Shown in pieces: positions 8,270-15,751 of a stretch of 23,089 nt of DNA; position 1 is the stretch's first letter; each line of letters opens with the position of its first letter. This DNA is from CAWBNS01 sp964445105. Lineage in GTDB: Bacteria; Chlamydiota; Chlamydiia; Chlamydiales; JAJFMA01. A program made the position numbers and the translations under genes. The stretch lies in contig CAYUJS010000029.1 of the NCBI GenBank assembly GCA_964445105.1, positions 1-23,089 on the forward strand, written 5' to 3'. Under the pieces are notes generated by a model. It was not told the origin of the DNA, did not search any database, and saw only the letters and a program-made list of their open reading frames with translations.

Positions 8270-10162
8270 TTACCCGAAAAGCGGTGTGTTGCCGCTGCCT
8301 TCCGGCGCCTTGTACGCCTGCTGGGGGTGGGCTGGCTGGTCGGCGTATCGATAGATCAGCTGACCTGTCCTAACCATTTTCGAGAGGAACTGATCCCGTA
8401 GGTACTTAGGGTTTCGATCTAGGATCTGAGCAAGTTGCGTTAACTGCAGAGGTCCATGCGAACACAGCCCCTTGATCAGCTCTTTAATCTCACTCGACTT
8501 GGCGCGCTCGCCTAAGGCAGCAATTTGCTTTGTTAGCTCAGTCGATAGGGAAGGGAAGCTTTTGGGTAGCGCATCTAAGCCCCTGCACGATTCGTCTATA
8601 AGGGGGGGTAACCCCCCCGATAAGCCGCTTATGGGGGAGGGCTGGCCCGTTCCCTCACTAGCCCCGGAGATCTCAGGGCTCAAAACGTAGTAAGTACCGT
8701 TGCCGGCGCGTTTCATGGTTAGTAGCCCTAAGGTGCGTAGATGGCCGAGAGCTTTGTTAGCGGCCAAAGTGTCCGTGCCGTTTACTTGCCGGTAGTCCAG
8801 GTTAGTAATCGCTCGCATTTCGCGAGTCAAGACTATAGCTCGCCGCTCTGCATCTGTAAGATTGAATTCTCTGAACTGCGATAGCCACTCGAGATCCTTC
8901 TGATCCAGTAAATGGTGTGGAAGAAGCACGAGATCGAACTCGTTTCGGTCCCTGTCCGTCTCAATGATAGGAGGTGTAGTCAAGCCAGCCTCCTTCATTA
9001 ACTTGCGTATGGCTCGGATGCCAGTACCTTTTGTTTCTGCATATCTTAGTTCATGGAACACAGAAGCGATGGTGGGGTTTCTGGGTTTTGAACCGGGCTG
9101 GCCGAGCTCTTCAAATGGCTTTAGGGAGTGCCCTGCATTCCGAAATTCTAACCGGTTGGAGTAGCGGATGACCTGTGTTGGTTGGCCAACCCGATAATTG
9201 CGGTGCATAAGTGCATTCGCCAACGCCTCCCGGATCACCTCTCTGGGGATGCTAGGTATATCGGTGCGTTGTAGTTGGCCCGGCTCTAAATGAAAACGAG
9301 CCGGTAAATCGCCCATAATTTGTGCATGCAACCGCGGGAAAAGAGTGATCAGCGCCTCACGATAGTCGGTGGAGTAGAACCGGGTGGCAGCGTCCCCGAT
9401 CCACTCGGGGCCTTCGGTCACTATGTAATCCAAGCGGGCGCCCATCGGCAGCGCCCGGCGGAGCGCAGCTTTTGTGCCGAACAGCAGGAGCCCGGCAATA
9501 TTGGGCACATACTCTCCCTCATGATGGGCTACACATCCCAAAGATCGTAGCAGGTCTGTATCGGCCAGCGCGATTTCAGCGGCTTCAGGCTCGACCTGTG
9601 CTCGTCTTCGCCGGTAGACATTGATAGCATCAGGGTCGATGTCTTTCCAAGATATTCCAGGGAGCGCTTCTCTCTCGTAAGGGGTGCCGCTGCGAAGCTG
9701 GTAGAGAAGGTCGAGATCTGCAGTAGTAAAGCGGTAGTCTGCAGATCCTACGCGCCGGTACGCGCCCTTTTCTGCCCCATCCTTTTTGATAAAGATGGGT
9801 TTTTCTCTTGGTGGCGCTTCTGGAATGAACGCGATCACGATCGGCCGGCCGTTGATAGCCTCCACCTGGATTGTAGGGCGGGTCTGGGTGCTAAAAGTGT
9901 TGCTGCAGACATCTGCTAACTCGCGCTGGATCTTGTCCGGGTCGTCCACCCCCACAATGCTGTAACGAGTGCATGGGCCGTCATTGTTTAGCTCAAGCCC
10001 TAAAATCAGGTAGCCTCCACCTAGACCAGGTTCATTGGAGAATGCCGATATAGTCTTCAGCGCGCTTTTGCCTAAGGTGGCTTTTGCCCCCTTTGCCTCA
10101 ATGCGCTGGCGTTCATCGCAGCTCTGCAGGCGATCGAGCAGTTGCTGAACTGTAAATTCCAT
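8270..10162 (-). CDS. AlbA_2/Schlafen-type divergent AAA domain protein with GHKL-like ATPase and winged-helix regions
   Basis: The product of about 630 residues belongs to the COG2865 group of predicted transcriptional regulators ('RecG-like/AAA-4'). The N-terminal AlbA_2 domain spans roughly residues 8-140, with RIEAKGA and GGGYLILGLE typical of it. The middle holds a GHKL/HATPase_c_4-like domain: the N-box EALANALMHRNY, then FRNAGH, then KGTGIRAIRKLM. One or two winged-helix-like segments follow (around 430-500 and near the C-terminus). They are joined by a Gly/Ser/Pro linker encoded by a G7/C7 hairpin at 8602-8618. The protein probably binds nucleic acid; its exact role and any ligand are unknown, and a link to defence is only a possibility. 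I chose ATG 10160-10162 because the family begins about there. A TTG at 10208-10210 would add 16 residues and overlap the stop of the upstream pseudogene. It looks like an accessory gene between dxr and the secretion genes. Confidence 0.85.
   Translation of the reverse strand: MEFTVQQLLDRLQSCDERQRIEAKGAKATLGKSALKTISAFSNEPGLGGGYLILGLELNNDGPCTRYSIVGVDDPDKIQRELADVCSNTFSTQTRPTIQVEAINGRPIVIAFIPEAPPREKPIFIKKDGAEKGAYRRVGSADYRFTTADLDLLYQLRSGTPYEREALPGISWKDIDPDAINVYRRRRAQVEPEAAEIALADTDLLRSLGCVAHHEGEYVPNIAGLLLFGTKAALRRALPMGARLDYIVTEGPEWIGDAATRFYSTDYREALITLFPRLHAQIMGDLPARFHLEPGQLQRTDIPSIPREVIREALANALMHRNYRVGQPTQVIRYSNRLEFRNAGHSLKPFEELGQPGSKPRNPTIASVFHELRYAETKGTGIRAIRKLMKEAGLTTPPIIETDRDRNEFDLVLLPHHLLDQKDLEWLSQFREFNLTDAERRAIVLTREMRAITNLDYRQVNGTDTLAANKALGHLRTLGLLTMKRAGNGTYYVLSPEISGASEGTGQPSPISGLSGGLPPLIDESCRGLDALPKSFPSLSTELTKQIAALGERAKSSEIKELIKGLCSHGPLQLTQLAQILDRNPKYLRDQFLSKMVRTGQLIYRYADQPAHPQQAYKAPEGSGNTPLFG
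8602..8618. repeat. G7-TAA-C7 perfect hairpin inside a coding region
   Basis: Seven G, TAA, then seven C form a perfect stem in the gene for the AlbA_2-type ATPase, at the Gly/Ser/Pro linker between domains. Directly next to it, ATAAG CCG CTTAT forms a second small inverted repeat, followed by another G-run (GGGGGAGG). Two adjacent homopolymer tracts of seven are candidates for slipped-strand length change. A one-base change here would truncate the protein and remove its C-terminal winged-helix part. Confidence 0.7.
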
Positions 10163-10206
10163 AAGGCTATTCTTTGATTGAATTGGCTGCTCTTCTGTGT
10201 CTGGGG

Positions 10207-11813
10207 TCAACTGGAGAGGTCGATCTCTGCACTTTTAGATCCATCTTTATAGCAAATGATCGCTTTACAATCCGAAATATTACGATTTTCTGAACTAAAA
10301 TTTATCCACATTAGAATTAAATCTTTGTCTTCTGTCGCATATCTTTACCTGTAGCCCTTCTGCTCAATTTGCTTTAGAGCACCAGTGGCGTCTCTGCCAA
10401 ATTTAAGTTCCATTATCTAGGTACAACTTTGCATTTCAACGACCAAGTCTATTCGCCCGACGTTCGTTTGTAACACAGCCTGTACTTTCAGGCCCATCGA
10501 CTCGAGAATGATAAGAAAAACAGCGTGGTAAGAAGCTTCAGATTCGTAGTTAAACAGCGTGCTGGGGATCCTGGCAAACAAGGACCTCATAGTTTTAATG
10601 AACTGGGAAAACTCATGTTGTTCGAGCTGCTGCCTGCATTGTGCGGCGACGCTAAGGACTTTCGAAATGCCAAGCCCAGCGAATTGACGAACAAGCGTTT
10701 TAAAGAAGGCCTCGCGAACCTCGCGATTGGGAAAATCTAACTTATAGTTTCGGTTGACTTCGTCGTACCTTCGGATTGTAAGATAACCAGTTTGCCACAC
10801 GAGAGGGATGAGCTCGACTTGCTCGAGATCATTGATACCCAAAAAATTACTTTTCTCCGCCACTAGCGCCCCAAACTCCAGCGCAGAAACGAGTTGTTTG
10901 CGGATTTGTTGGACGAGAAGCGTTGGCGTACCCGTGCGAAACCAGTAGTTTTACACCCTTCCGGTCTGTAAAAAACTCAGGGCGGAGTAAGGATCATAGA
11001 CAGGCTCTTCGCCCCAGGCGAATCGGTAGCCATTGTACCATTCTTTCATTTCAGCTAATAAGGCGGCCTCGGTAGTAGTGGTTGTCTTTGTTGCAGAGCG
11101 ATCTTCGGCCACTTGTTTTATTCGATCGCTCAGAAATTCCTGCAGCTCCACTGTGTAGCCCACTAAGGTAGCATAACTTGGGTTGGCCGTGAGGTCATGC
11201 AAGTTATTCGATCCAGAAAAAAGTGAAACTTGAGAAAATTTAGAGACTCCCGTGGCGAATAAGAACCGCAACTGCTTATCTAGGGTCTTGAGGGTCTCAT
11301 AAATTTTTTTAACAGGTGCTGATTTGCTTTGGCTATGTCGATTCGCTCCAGATTTTCGGCTAATGGCTTGTCGTACTCGTCGATCAGGACAACAACGCGG
11401 CCCAAATCCGCAAGATTCATCACAAGATCGACCAGCCCCTCTTGTAAATTTGGACATTTGATAGGCTTGTTGTATGACAAAGCGGTTTTTTCTAAGACTC
11501 TCTGTAGGGCGGCCGCCAACTCTTCGGGACCCTCACCAGAGATCCGTGCGAAATCAATATAAATGACAGGGTGCTCTTTCTAATCGTAGTTTGTGTTGTA
11601 TATGTGGCGGTTTTTAAATAACTCTTTGTTGCCTTTAAAAATTGCTTCGAGTGTGCTCAAAAGAAGTGACTTGCCAAATCTTCGCGGGCGCGGCAAAAAG
11701 TAATGTTGACCTTTAGTTATCAGTTTATGAATTATACCTGTTTTATCGATATAAACGCAGTCATCCTCGATAATTTTTTGGATGGATTGCAAGCCAATCG
11801 GTAGATTCTTCAT
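10207..11813 (-). pseudogene. Broken AAA-ATPase-like / PD-(D/E)XK nuclease family protein (PF09820 + PF08011, DUF1703 type)
   Basis: Joined across its lesions, this stretch reads as one typical member of the family. The N-terminus is followed by the Walker A region (RPRRFGKSLLLSTLEAIFKG). Walker B is VVVLIDEYDKPL. Then come FLFATGVSKFSQVSLFSGSN, WYNGYRF and WFRTGTPTLL, and the C-terminal nuclease residues RIDLVVEM and MELKFG (D and E-x-K). Lesions: in-frame TAG 11580-11582 (in place of Trp by family pattern), a one-base loss in an A7 run (T7 at 11304-11310 on plus), in-frame TAA 10951-10953, TAG 10417-10419 (between the catalytic D and ExK) and TAA 10345-10347. The final stop is TGA 10207-10209. 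The start is ATG 11811-11813 with AGGTAGG upstream. The sequence between lesions is well preserved, so inactivation seems recent. Family members are abundant in intracellular bacteria and their function is poorly known. Confidence 0.92.
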
Positions 11814-11851
11814 TTTGTTTTCGCCTACCTTTTTTTATTATGCTTCAATAG

Positions 11852-11882
11852 AAACAGCTAGCGGCTTTAGTCGCCACTGTTT
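11852..11882. terminator. Hairpin between the lipoprotein gene and the nuclease pseudogene
   Basis: AAACAG (11852-11857) pairs with CTGTTT (11877-11882), with an inner GGC/GCC stem and a short loop. It lies just after the stop of the lipoprotein gene on the minus strand and before the start of the pseudogene. The T-run is better on the plus strand (CTGTTTTTA) than on the minus strand (CTGTTTCTATT). This makes it a weak intrinsic terminator for the genes it follows. Confidence 0.4.
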
Positions 11883-11888
11883 TTAGGG

Positions 11889-13190
11889 CTAATCAAGCGG
11901 TCGGCCATGAAAATAAGTGACCCGCTTGAGCAAGCGGCCATCTGCATCGTACAGACTGGCCACCCCATTGCCCTCATGCACATTGGATTCCGGGGTACGC
12001 TGACCGCGCTTGAAGTACTGCCCCTTGACCAAACGATCGTTATCATATTCTTCCATCAGCATCACGCTGCCGTCGCGGTACCAGGCTGTGGCAATGCCAT
12101 TTTTCAGGTTGTCTGCAAATTCGCGTTGGCTTTCTTGCACGCCATTTGGGTACCATGTTTTTGCGGTGCCGTGAATCATATCTTCATGCCAGCAAATCAA
12201 TAGCTCTGGCTGGGGGTCGATGTCGATCTCTCCGCTTTGTTTTTGTTGGATCGAACCGGGATAATAGACGATTTCTTGACCGTGCTTTTTGTTATGTTCC
12301 AGCTGGTAGACGGTTGCTAGCTGTCCGGTCTCGTCAAATACCCGCACCTGTCCGTGCGGCTGGCCGTCGGTGTATTGTTGCAACGCGCGCGTGTGTGTGC
12401 CATCAAAAAGAGCTCGCCAGCCATTTCCGTGTGTAATCCCTCCTACCGAGCTCCCGTCGATATTATGGTAGGTCCCAGAAATTAGTTGTCCTCGTGACCA
12501 GAGCTCCTCCGCAGCGGGCGATTCAGGTGTCCAATAGCGCATGGTGCGGCCAGCACGTTCCCCCTGATGGTATTCAATCGTCTCTAAAAGAGAGCCATCC
12601 TTTGTAAAAACCTGTTCGAGCCCCTCCATGAGGCCAGCGTGGAAATTCAAACGCCTCTGAATTGCTCCCGAAGAGAAGTAGTAGACGGACGGGCCCTCTA
12701 GCTTCCCGTTGCAATAGCCGATTTCTGCAACTAATCGGCCGCAATCGTCCCAAACAGACGAGATACCCTCAAAACGCCACGACTTTTCAGCTTCTGCAGA
12801 GATGTCAGCCGTACCCCCACGCACGGGCGCCTCTAATTTTGGTTCTCCATTTTCATGCCACTCGCGATAATAGCCCCACGCACGGCTGTCGACTATATCC
12901 AAATGCTGTTTGATCTGCCCGTTTTCGTAGTAGCTCGCCACAAAAGAGGGCACGCATCCATTGCTGTCGGGCTTGTATACGCACATAACCTTTTGGAAGG
13001 GCTGGGGAGAGTAAAAGTCTGTATTTGTATAGTTAGAGAGGCGGTCTGGTGCTCGGATGGTGGAAGAAAAACCATCGCGATCGATGAAACTCAAACAAGC
13101 AATCGGACAAGACCACTGCTGTCTCGAGCAGCTAGCCATCAAACAAAGCAGCAAAACCACAGAGCTGAAAAAACGAATCCGATTATTCAC
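11889..13190 (-). CDS. Lipoprotein with MORN/YwqK-like repeats
   Basis: The 433-residue product starts with basic residues and a hydrophobic helix ending in LMASC (Cys21), a plausible lipobox for lipidation and membrane anchoring. The mature part is a chain of short imperfect repeats of the kind 'Y-x-x-x-G-x-x-x-x-x-x-x-Y-x-x-G'. Examples are YYENGQIK, WHENGEPK, VFTKDGSLL, VFDETGQLA, TWYPNGVQ, AWYRDGSV and SLYDADGRLL, each followed by a G-x-x-x-Y/W turn. This pattern is that of MORN-like/YwqK-type repeat proteins, which form elongated beta-hairpin arrays. Function is unknown. The start is GTG 13188-13190, needed to keep the signal; it has only a weak ribosome binding site. It follows the GspM-like gene by 13 nt, so is probably the last gene of that operon and may be an accessory of the secretion apparatus. 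Confidence 0.8.
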   Translation of the reverse strand: MNNRIRFFSSVVLLLCLMASCSRQQWSCPIACLSFIDRDGFSSTIRAPDRLSNYTNTDFYSPQPFQKVMCVYKPDSNGCVPSFVASYYENGQIKQHLDIVDSRAWGYYREWHENGEPKLEAPVRGGTADISAEAEKSWRFEGISSVWDDCGRLVAEIGYCNGKLEGPSVYYFSSGAIQRRLNFHAGLMEGLEQVFTKDGSLLETIEYHQGERAGRTMRYWTPESPAAEELWSRGQLISGTYHNIDGSSVGGITHGNGWRALFDGTHTRALQQYTDGQPHGQVRVFDETGQLATVYQLEHNKKHGQEIVYYPGSIQQKQSGEIDIDPQPELLICWHEDMIHGTAKTWYPNGVQESQREFADNLKNGIATAWYRDGSVMLMEEYDNDRLVKGQYFKRGQRTPESNVHEGNGVASLYDADGRLLKRVTYFHGRPLD

Positions 13191-13203
13191 TTAAGCACTC
13201 GCA

Positions 13204-13818
13204 TTAAAAATATTCGCGTTTCACCAATTTCATCGACAGCTGGTACCACTGGCTGCCTCCAGAACTCGTCTTACGGTCAAGTTTTAAATCTGTAATGATC
13301 ACCTGCGGTCGATTGGGGCCGGATTTATAAGGACCAATATCCACTCCTTCTAGCAGAGAGAGCATATGCTCGATGTCGTTTTTATCTACCTCTACCGCAC
13401 GGCTCTGAGTGATGGGAATTTCTCTGAAGAAAGGGTAAGTTTGGACAGCTCCTTCAGAAAAATCGAGGGCATTCGTCTTTAGCTCATCTAGGCGTTTAGC
13501 GATCACAGGATCTGGTGCGACATCGACTTGGTGGAACAATTTATCTAGCGCCTGCCGCTCTTGATCTAGCAAGGGCAGCGTTTGCGCATGCTTAGCGATG
13601 TAAAAAGGGTCAGCGCCTCGGTAGTATTCTCTCACCAGATTGTTTGCAGTTTGCTTTCTATTCAGCAAAAAGACCTGCTGCTGTACTGCCTCCAGCTCTT
13701 GATTCAGGTGTTCCATCAGTTTTTGAGCAGAGTTGTAATGGTAAATCGCCAAACAGATGGGTAGTAGTCCTAGGATGGCTAGGTAGGCAACAACGCGACT
13801 TTGAAGCAGCTGATTCAC
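13204..13818 (-). CDS. GspM/PilO-like membrane protein
   Basis: The product has 204 residues. After a short basic N-terminus there is one hydrophobic helix at about residues 9-27 (VVAYLAILGLLPICLAIYHY). A long alpha-helical, probably coiled-coil stretch (about 28-105) follows, then a compact C-terminal part with beta-like segments. This size and topology fit GspM or PilO, the small bitopic partners of GspL or PilN in type II secretion and type IV pili. Sequence similarity to the family is too low to see by eye, so the name rests on topology and on the neighbouring GspL-like gene. The start is GTG 13816-13818: AGGA lies 8 nt upstream and the GspL-like stop is 9 nt away, so translation is probably coupled. 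The 3' neighbour is the repeat lipoprotein. Confidence 0.65.
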   Translation of the reverse strand: MNQLLQSRVVAYLAILGLLPICLAIYHYNSAQKLMEHLNQELEAVQQQVFLLNRKQTANNLVREYYRGADPFYIAKHAQTLPLLDQERQALDKLFHQVDVAPDPVIAKRLDELKTNALDFSEGAVQTYPFFREIPITQSRAVEVDKNDIEHMLSLLEGVDIGPYKSGPNRPQVIITDLKLDRKTSSGGSQWYQLSMKLVKREYF

Positions 13819-13827
13819 GGGTCGTTC

Positions 13828-15438
13828 CTAGGGGTAAAAAGTTTTATCTTTTAAAAAGAAGGAGATGCGATATTTTCCTTGTGCATAGGTCCACTTCACC
13901 TCTCCTTTGGAGTCGACAAAATCGTTTGGAGCTACCAAAGCATCATAGAAATCTCGCGCCAATTTGGCATCGGGGCTGGAAAACTCCATCTCCACACGCA
14001 CTTGGTAGTGCTCTTTCGGCTTACTTTTATCAGGCCGTTTGACCATATTATAACTGAAGCTTTCTATCTGAATTCGCGCCTTAGGATGGGAAGCGATCCA
14101 GGCCAAAATATCGCTGACCCTGGGAGTGTTGGGTTGCAACGGGAAGGTCAAGGGGGTGTTTTGGACGCGCTCTCGGATCAGATCAATCCGGTTTTTGATA
14201 TCGATAGCTGACAGTTTGGCAAAGCTCGTCGCGCTGGGGCTGTCGGTAGCCTTATGATAGTCTGCTTCAAAAATTTCGTAGCTTTTACCTATGCTCACCA
14301 AAAGTTTACCAAACTGTTCCCTTAGGTCGTGCAGCTCGTAGTTCGAACGAAAATGCCCGACTAAAGTAACCAGCAAAGCAATGCCGAGACAAGCCACAAA
14401 ATAGAGGCCCACGGGCTTCTTTAATCGCTTCCAAGGATGCGGGTAAGCCAGCTCCGCTTGGCGAAAATTGAGCGTATTTGTGCTGCCGGATAAGCCTCCC
14501 AAGCTCAGGCCGATGGGGATCGCAAAACGCACCAAATCCTCTAACGAGCATCCTGGGATGGTTTTGGCGGCCAGATTTTTCTTACTAAAACTTGTGCAGA
14601 GGTAGGTAGCCAAGTTGCCAATCACCGCGCCTTCACCAGTCACCAGCACATGCGGGATCTGCTCTCCCTGGCTCTGTTTCGTCAAGGCATAGAGGGTCCG
14701 ACCTACGCTTAGGCGCAACGCTTCCAAAGCGGAGGCTGCGGGGTGGTCTTGTTGAGCTGCAATCTCTTCAAAATCTGGAGATTCTGAAATGTAAGGTAGC
14801 AAATCCGCTATGCCTGGAGAGAGAGCGTGCGAGGCCACCACGCAGCCTTGATGCGTTAGCAGGCAGACCGCGTTTTCTCGGCCTAAATGCAAGATGAAGA
14901 TAGGCAGCGAGGTGTCGACCGTTAGTTTTGCAAAGGCAGCCAAAGCGGCTGGGTAGCAAGAAACAGCCTCTGGTTCTATTCCAAGCCCTTGATAAGACTC
15001 CAAATGGGCCTGCAAGCGATCTTTTCGAGAAGCAAAAACAGTTAACTGCGAAGCGCCTTCCTCTAACCCTAGAAATTGCCGGTCGATGATCGCGTTATCT
15101 AGCGCGAAAGGGAGAAGAGGCTCTGCCTGGAACAACAAAACCGCATCTACGTCTTTCGGTTTTGACAGTTTTACCTCTAGAGAGCGCACTAAAGTCTCTT
15201 CATTGTTCAAACCGGTTACGATGAGTGCATCGTTCAGTATCCCGCTCGGAATGGATGGAGTAAGCGAAATCAGGGGGTTAGTATGCTGTGGAAGGCCGCT
15301 TTCTTCCATCACGAGTTTGACGCAAAAAGCACGTTCGACGCAAGGTGACCGTCCCTTTAAAGCCAAGAGCACCCCACGCAAAGCGCCCCCTTCAAGCTCT
15401 AGTCCCAACGAATAAGCAGCTGATGGTCTTTCAAACAT
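13828..15438 (-). CDS. GspL-like (PilM-PilN fused) secretion/pilus assembly protein
   Basis: The 536-residue product begins with an actin-like ATPase fold of the PilM/GspL type. SLGLELEGGALRGVLL is the first phosphate-loop-like strand pair, VLVTGEGAVIGNLATYL lies near 264-280, and FAIPIGLSLGG is at 305-315, followed by NTLNFRQAE, which matches the usual end of PilM and start of PilN. One transmembrane helix is at about 343-362. A helical and then beta-rich extracytoplasmic domain of about 170 residues follows. Cytoplasmic actin-like domain plus helix plus periplasmic domain in one chain is the GspL architecture; GspL links the GspE ATPase to the inner-membrane platform of type II secretion. 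Chlamydiae have a partial type II system, so this fits. It is the first gene of a three-gene operon reading away from the divergent cysJ-like gene. The start is ATG 15436-15438. Confidence 0.75.
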   Translation of the reverse strand: MFERPSAAYSLGLELEGGALRGVLLALKGRSPCVERAFCVKLVMEESGLPQHTNPLISLTPSIPSGILNDALIVTGLNNEETLVRSLEVKLSKPKDVDAVLLFQAEPLLPFALDNAIIDRQFLGLEEGASQLTVFASRKDRLQAHLESYQGLGIEPEAVSCYPAALAAFAKLTVDTSLPIFILHLGRENAVCLLTHQGCVVASHALSPGIADLLPYISESPDFEEIAAQQDHPAASALEALRLSVGRTLYALTKQSQGEQIPHVLVTGEGAVIGNLATYLCTSFSKKNLAAKTIPGCSLEDLVRFAIPIGLSLGGLSGSTNTLNFRQAELAYPHPWKRLKKPVGLYFVACLGIALLVTLVGHFRSNYELHDLREQFGKLLVSIGKSYEIFEADYHKATDSPSATSFAKLSAIDIKNRIDLIRERVQNTPLTFPLQPNTPRVSDILAWIASHPKARIQIESFSYNMVKRPDKSKPKEHYQVRVEMEFSSPDAKLARDFYDALVAPNDFVDSKGEVKWTYAQGKYRISFFLKDKTFYP

Positions 15439-15526
15439 CTCGACAAATGTCCTAAGTATGCGTAAGAGGATTGTTTTAACCTATGCGAGAGTTTAGGGAA
15501 AGGAGGTCACGGAGAAAAACAGTAAT

Positions 15527-15668
15527 TCCCGCTAAAAAAGGAAACAGACTGGCTCCGGAGCGGCCATCAGCCTCATTTTGCTCCTTACCCTTAAGTTTCG
15601 ACTACGATTTCGTTGCAAACTGAGCCTACTGTCAGCCCTCACTGAGCCGGTTTTTGCTTTTAGCGGGA
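15527..15668. repeat. 11-bp perfect inverted repeat flanking about 120 nt
   Basis: TCCCGCTAAAA at 15527-15537 and its exact complement TTTTAGCGGGA at 15658-15668. The enclosed segment has its own hairpin and the ACTGAGCC repeat pair. The right arm is followed by GCTGC, not a T-run, so it does not look like a terminator. The outline resembles either a closed-stem small RNA or the ends of a very small non-autonomous (MITE-like) element; no target-site duplication is evident. Confidence 0.5.
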
Positions 15669-15692
15669 GCTGCTGGGTGAAAAAATAACCGC

Positions 15693-15722
15693 TTGTCCAA
15701 ATCTCCTTTCAGACGCTACTCT
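15693..15722 (+). promoter_or_regulatory. Candidate promoter of the cysJ-like gene
   Basis: TTGTCC (15693-15698) and TACTCT (15717-15722), separated by 18 bp, resemble housekeeping sigma-factor -35 and -10 boxes. They end 29 nt before the ATG at 15752. This is a sequence match only. Confidence 0.35.
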
Positions 15723-15751
15723 GGGTAGAGATCACTTGTTGTCTAGGTTTT

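Larger units (their letters stand above)
15439..15751. other. Divergent intergenic region with inverted and direct repeats
   Basis: This 313-nt spacer separates the divergent GspL-like and CysJ-like genes and must carry promoters for both. It holds a perfect 11-bp inverted repeat, TCCCGCTAAAA (15527-15537) and TTTTAGCGGGA (15658-15668), enclosing 120 nt. Inside are a hairpin at about 15592-15620 (AGTTTCGAC/GTTG-C-AAACT) and two ACTGAGCC direct repeats (15619-15626, 15641-15648) spaced 22 bp, about two helical turns. No tRNA, tmRNA, SRP RNA or 6S signature was recognised. A small structured RNA or a regulator binding region are both possible. Confidence 0.55.

Noticed and set aside
10207..11813. 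Treating the nuclease fragments as three or four separate small genes, or as evidence of stop-codon recoding
   Set aside because: The pieces join in order into one known family. Intact neighbouring genes use TAA and TAG as normal stops, so genome-wide recoding is not supported.
15592..15680. Possible tmRNA, SRP RNA or tRNA in the divergent intergenic region
   Set aside because: The TTTCGACTACG stretch recalls tmRNA loops, but the tRNA-like ends, the tag frame and the conserved SRP tetraloop region are absent.
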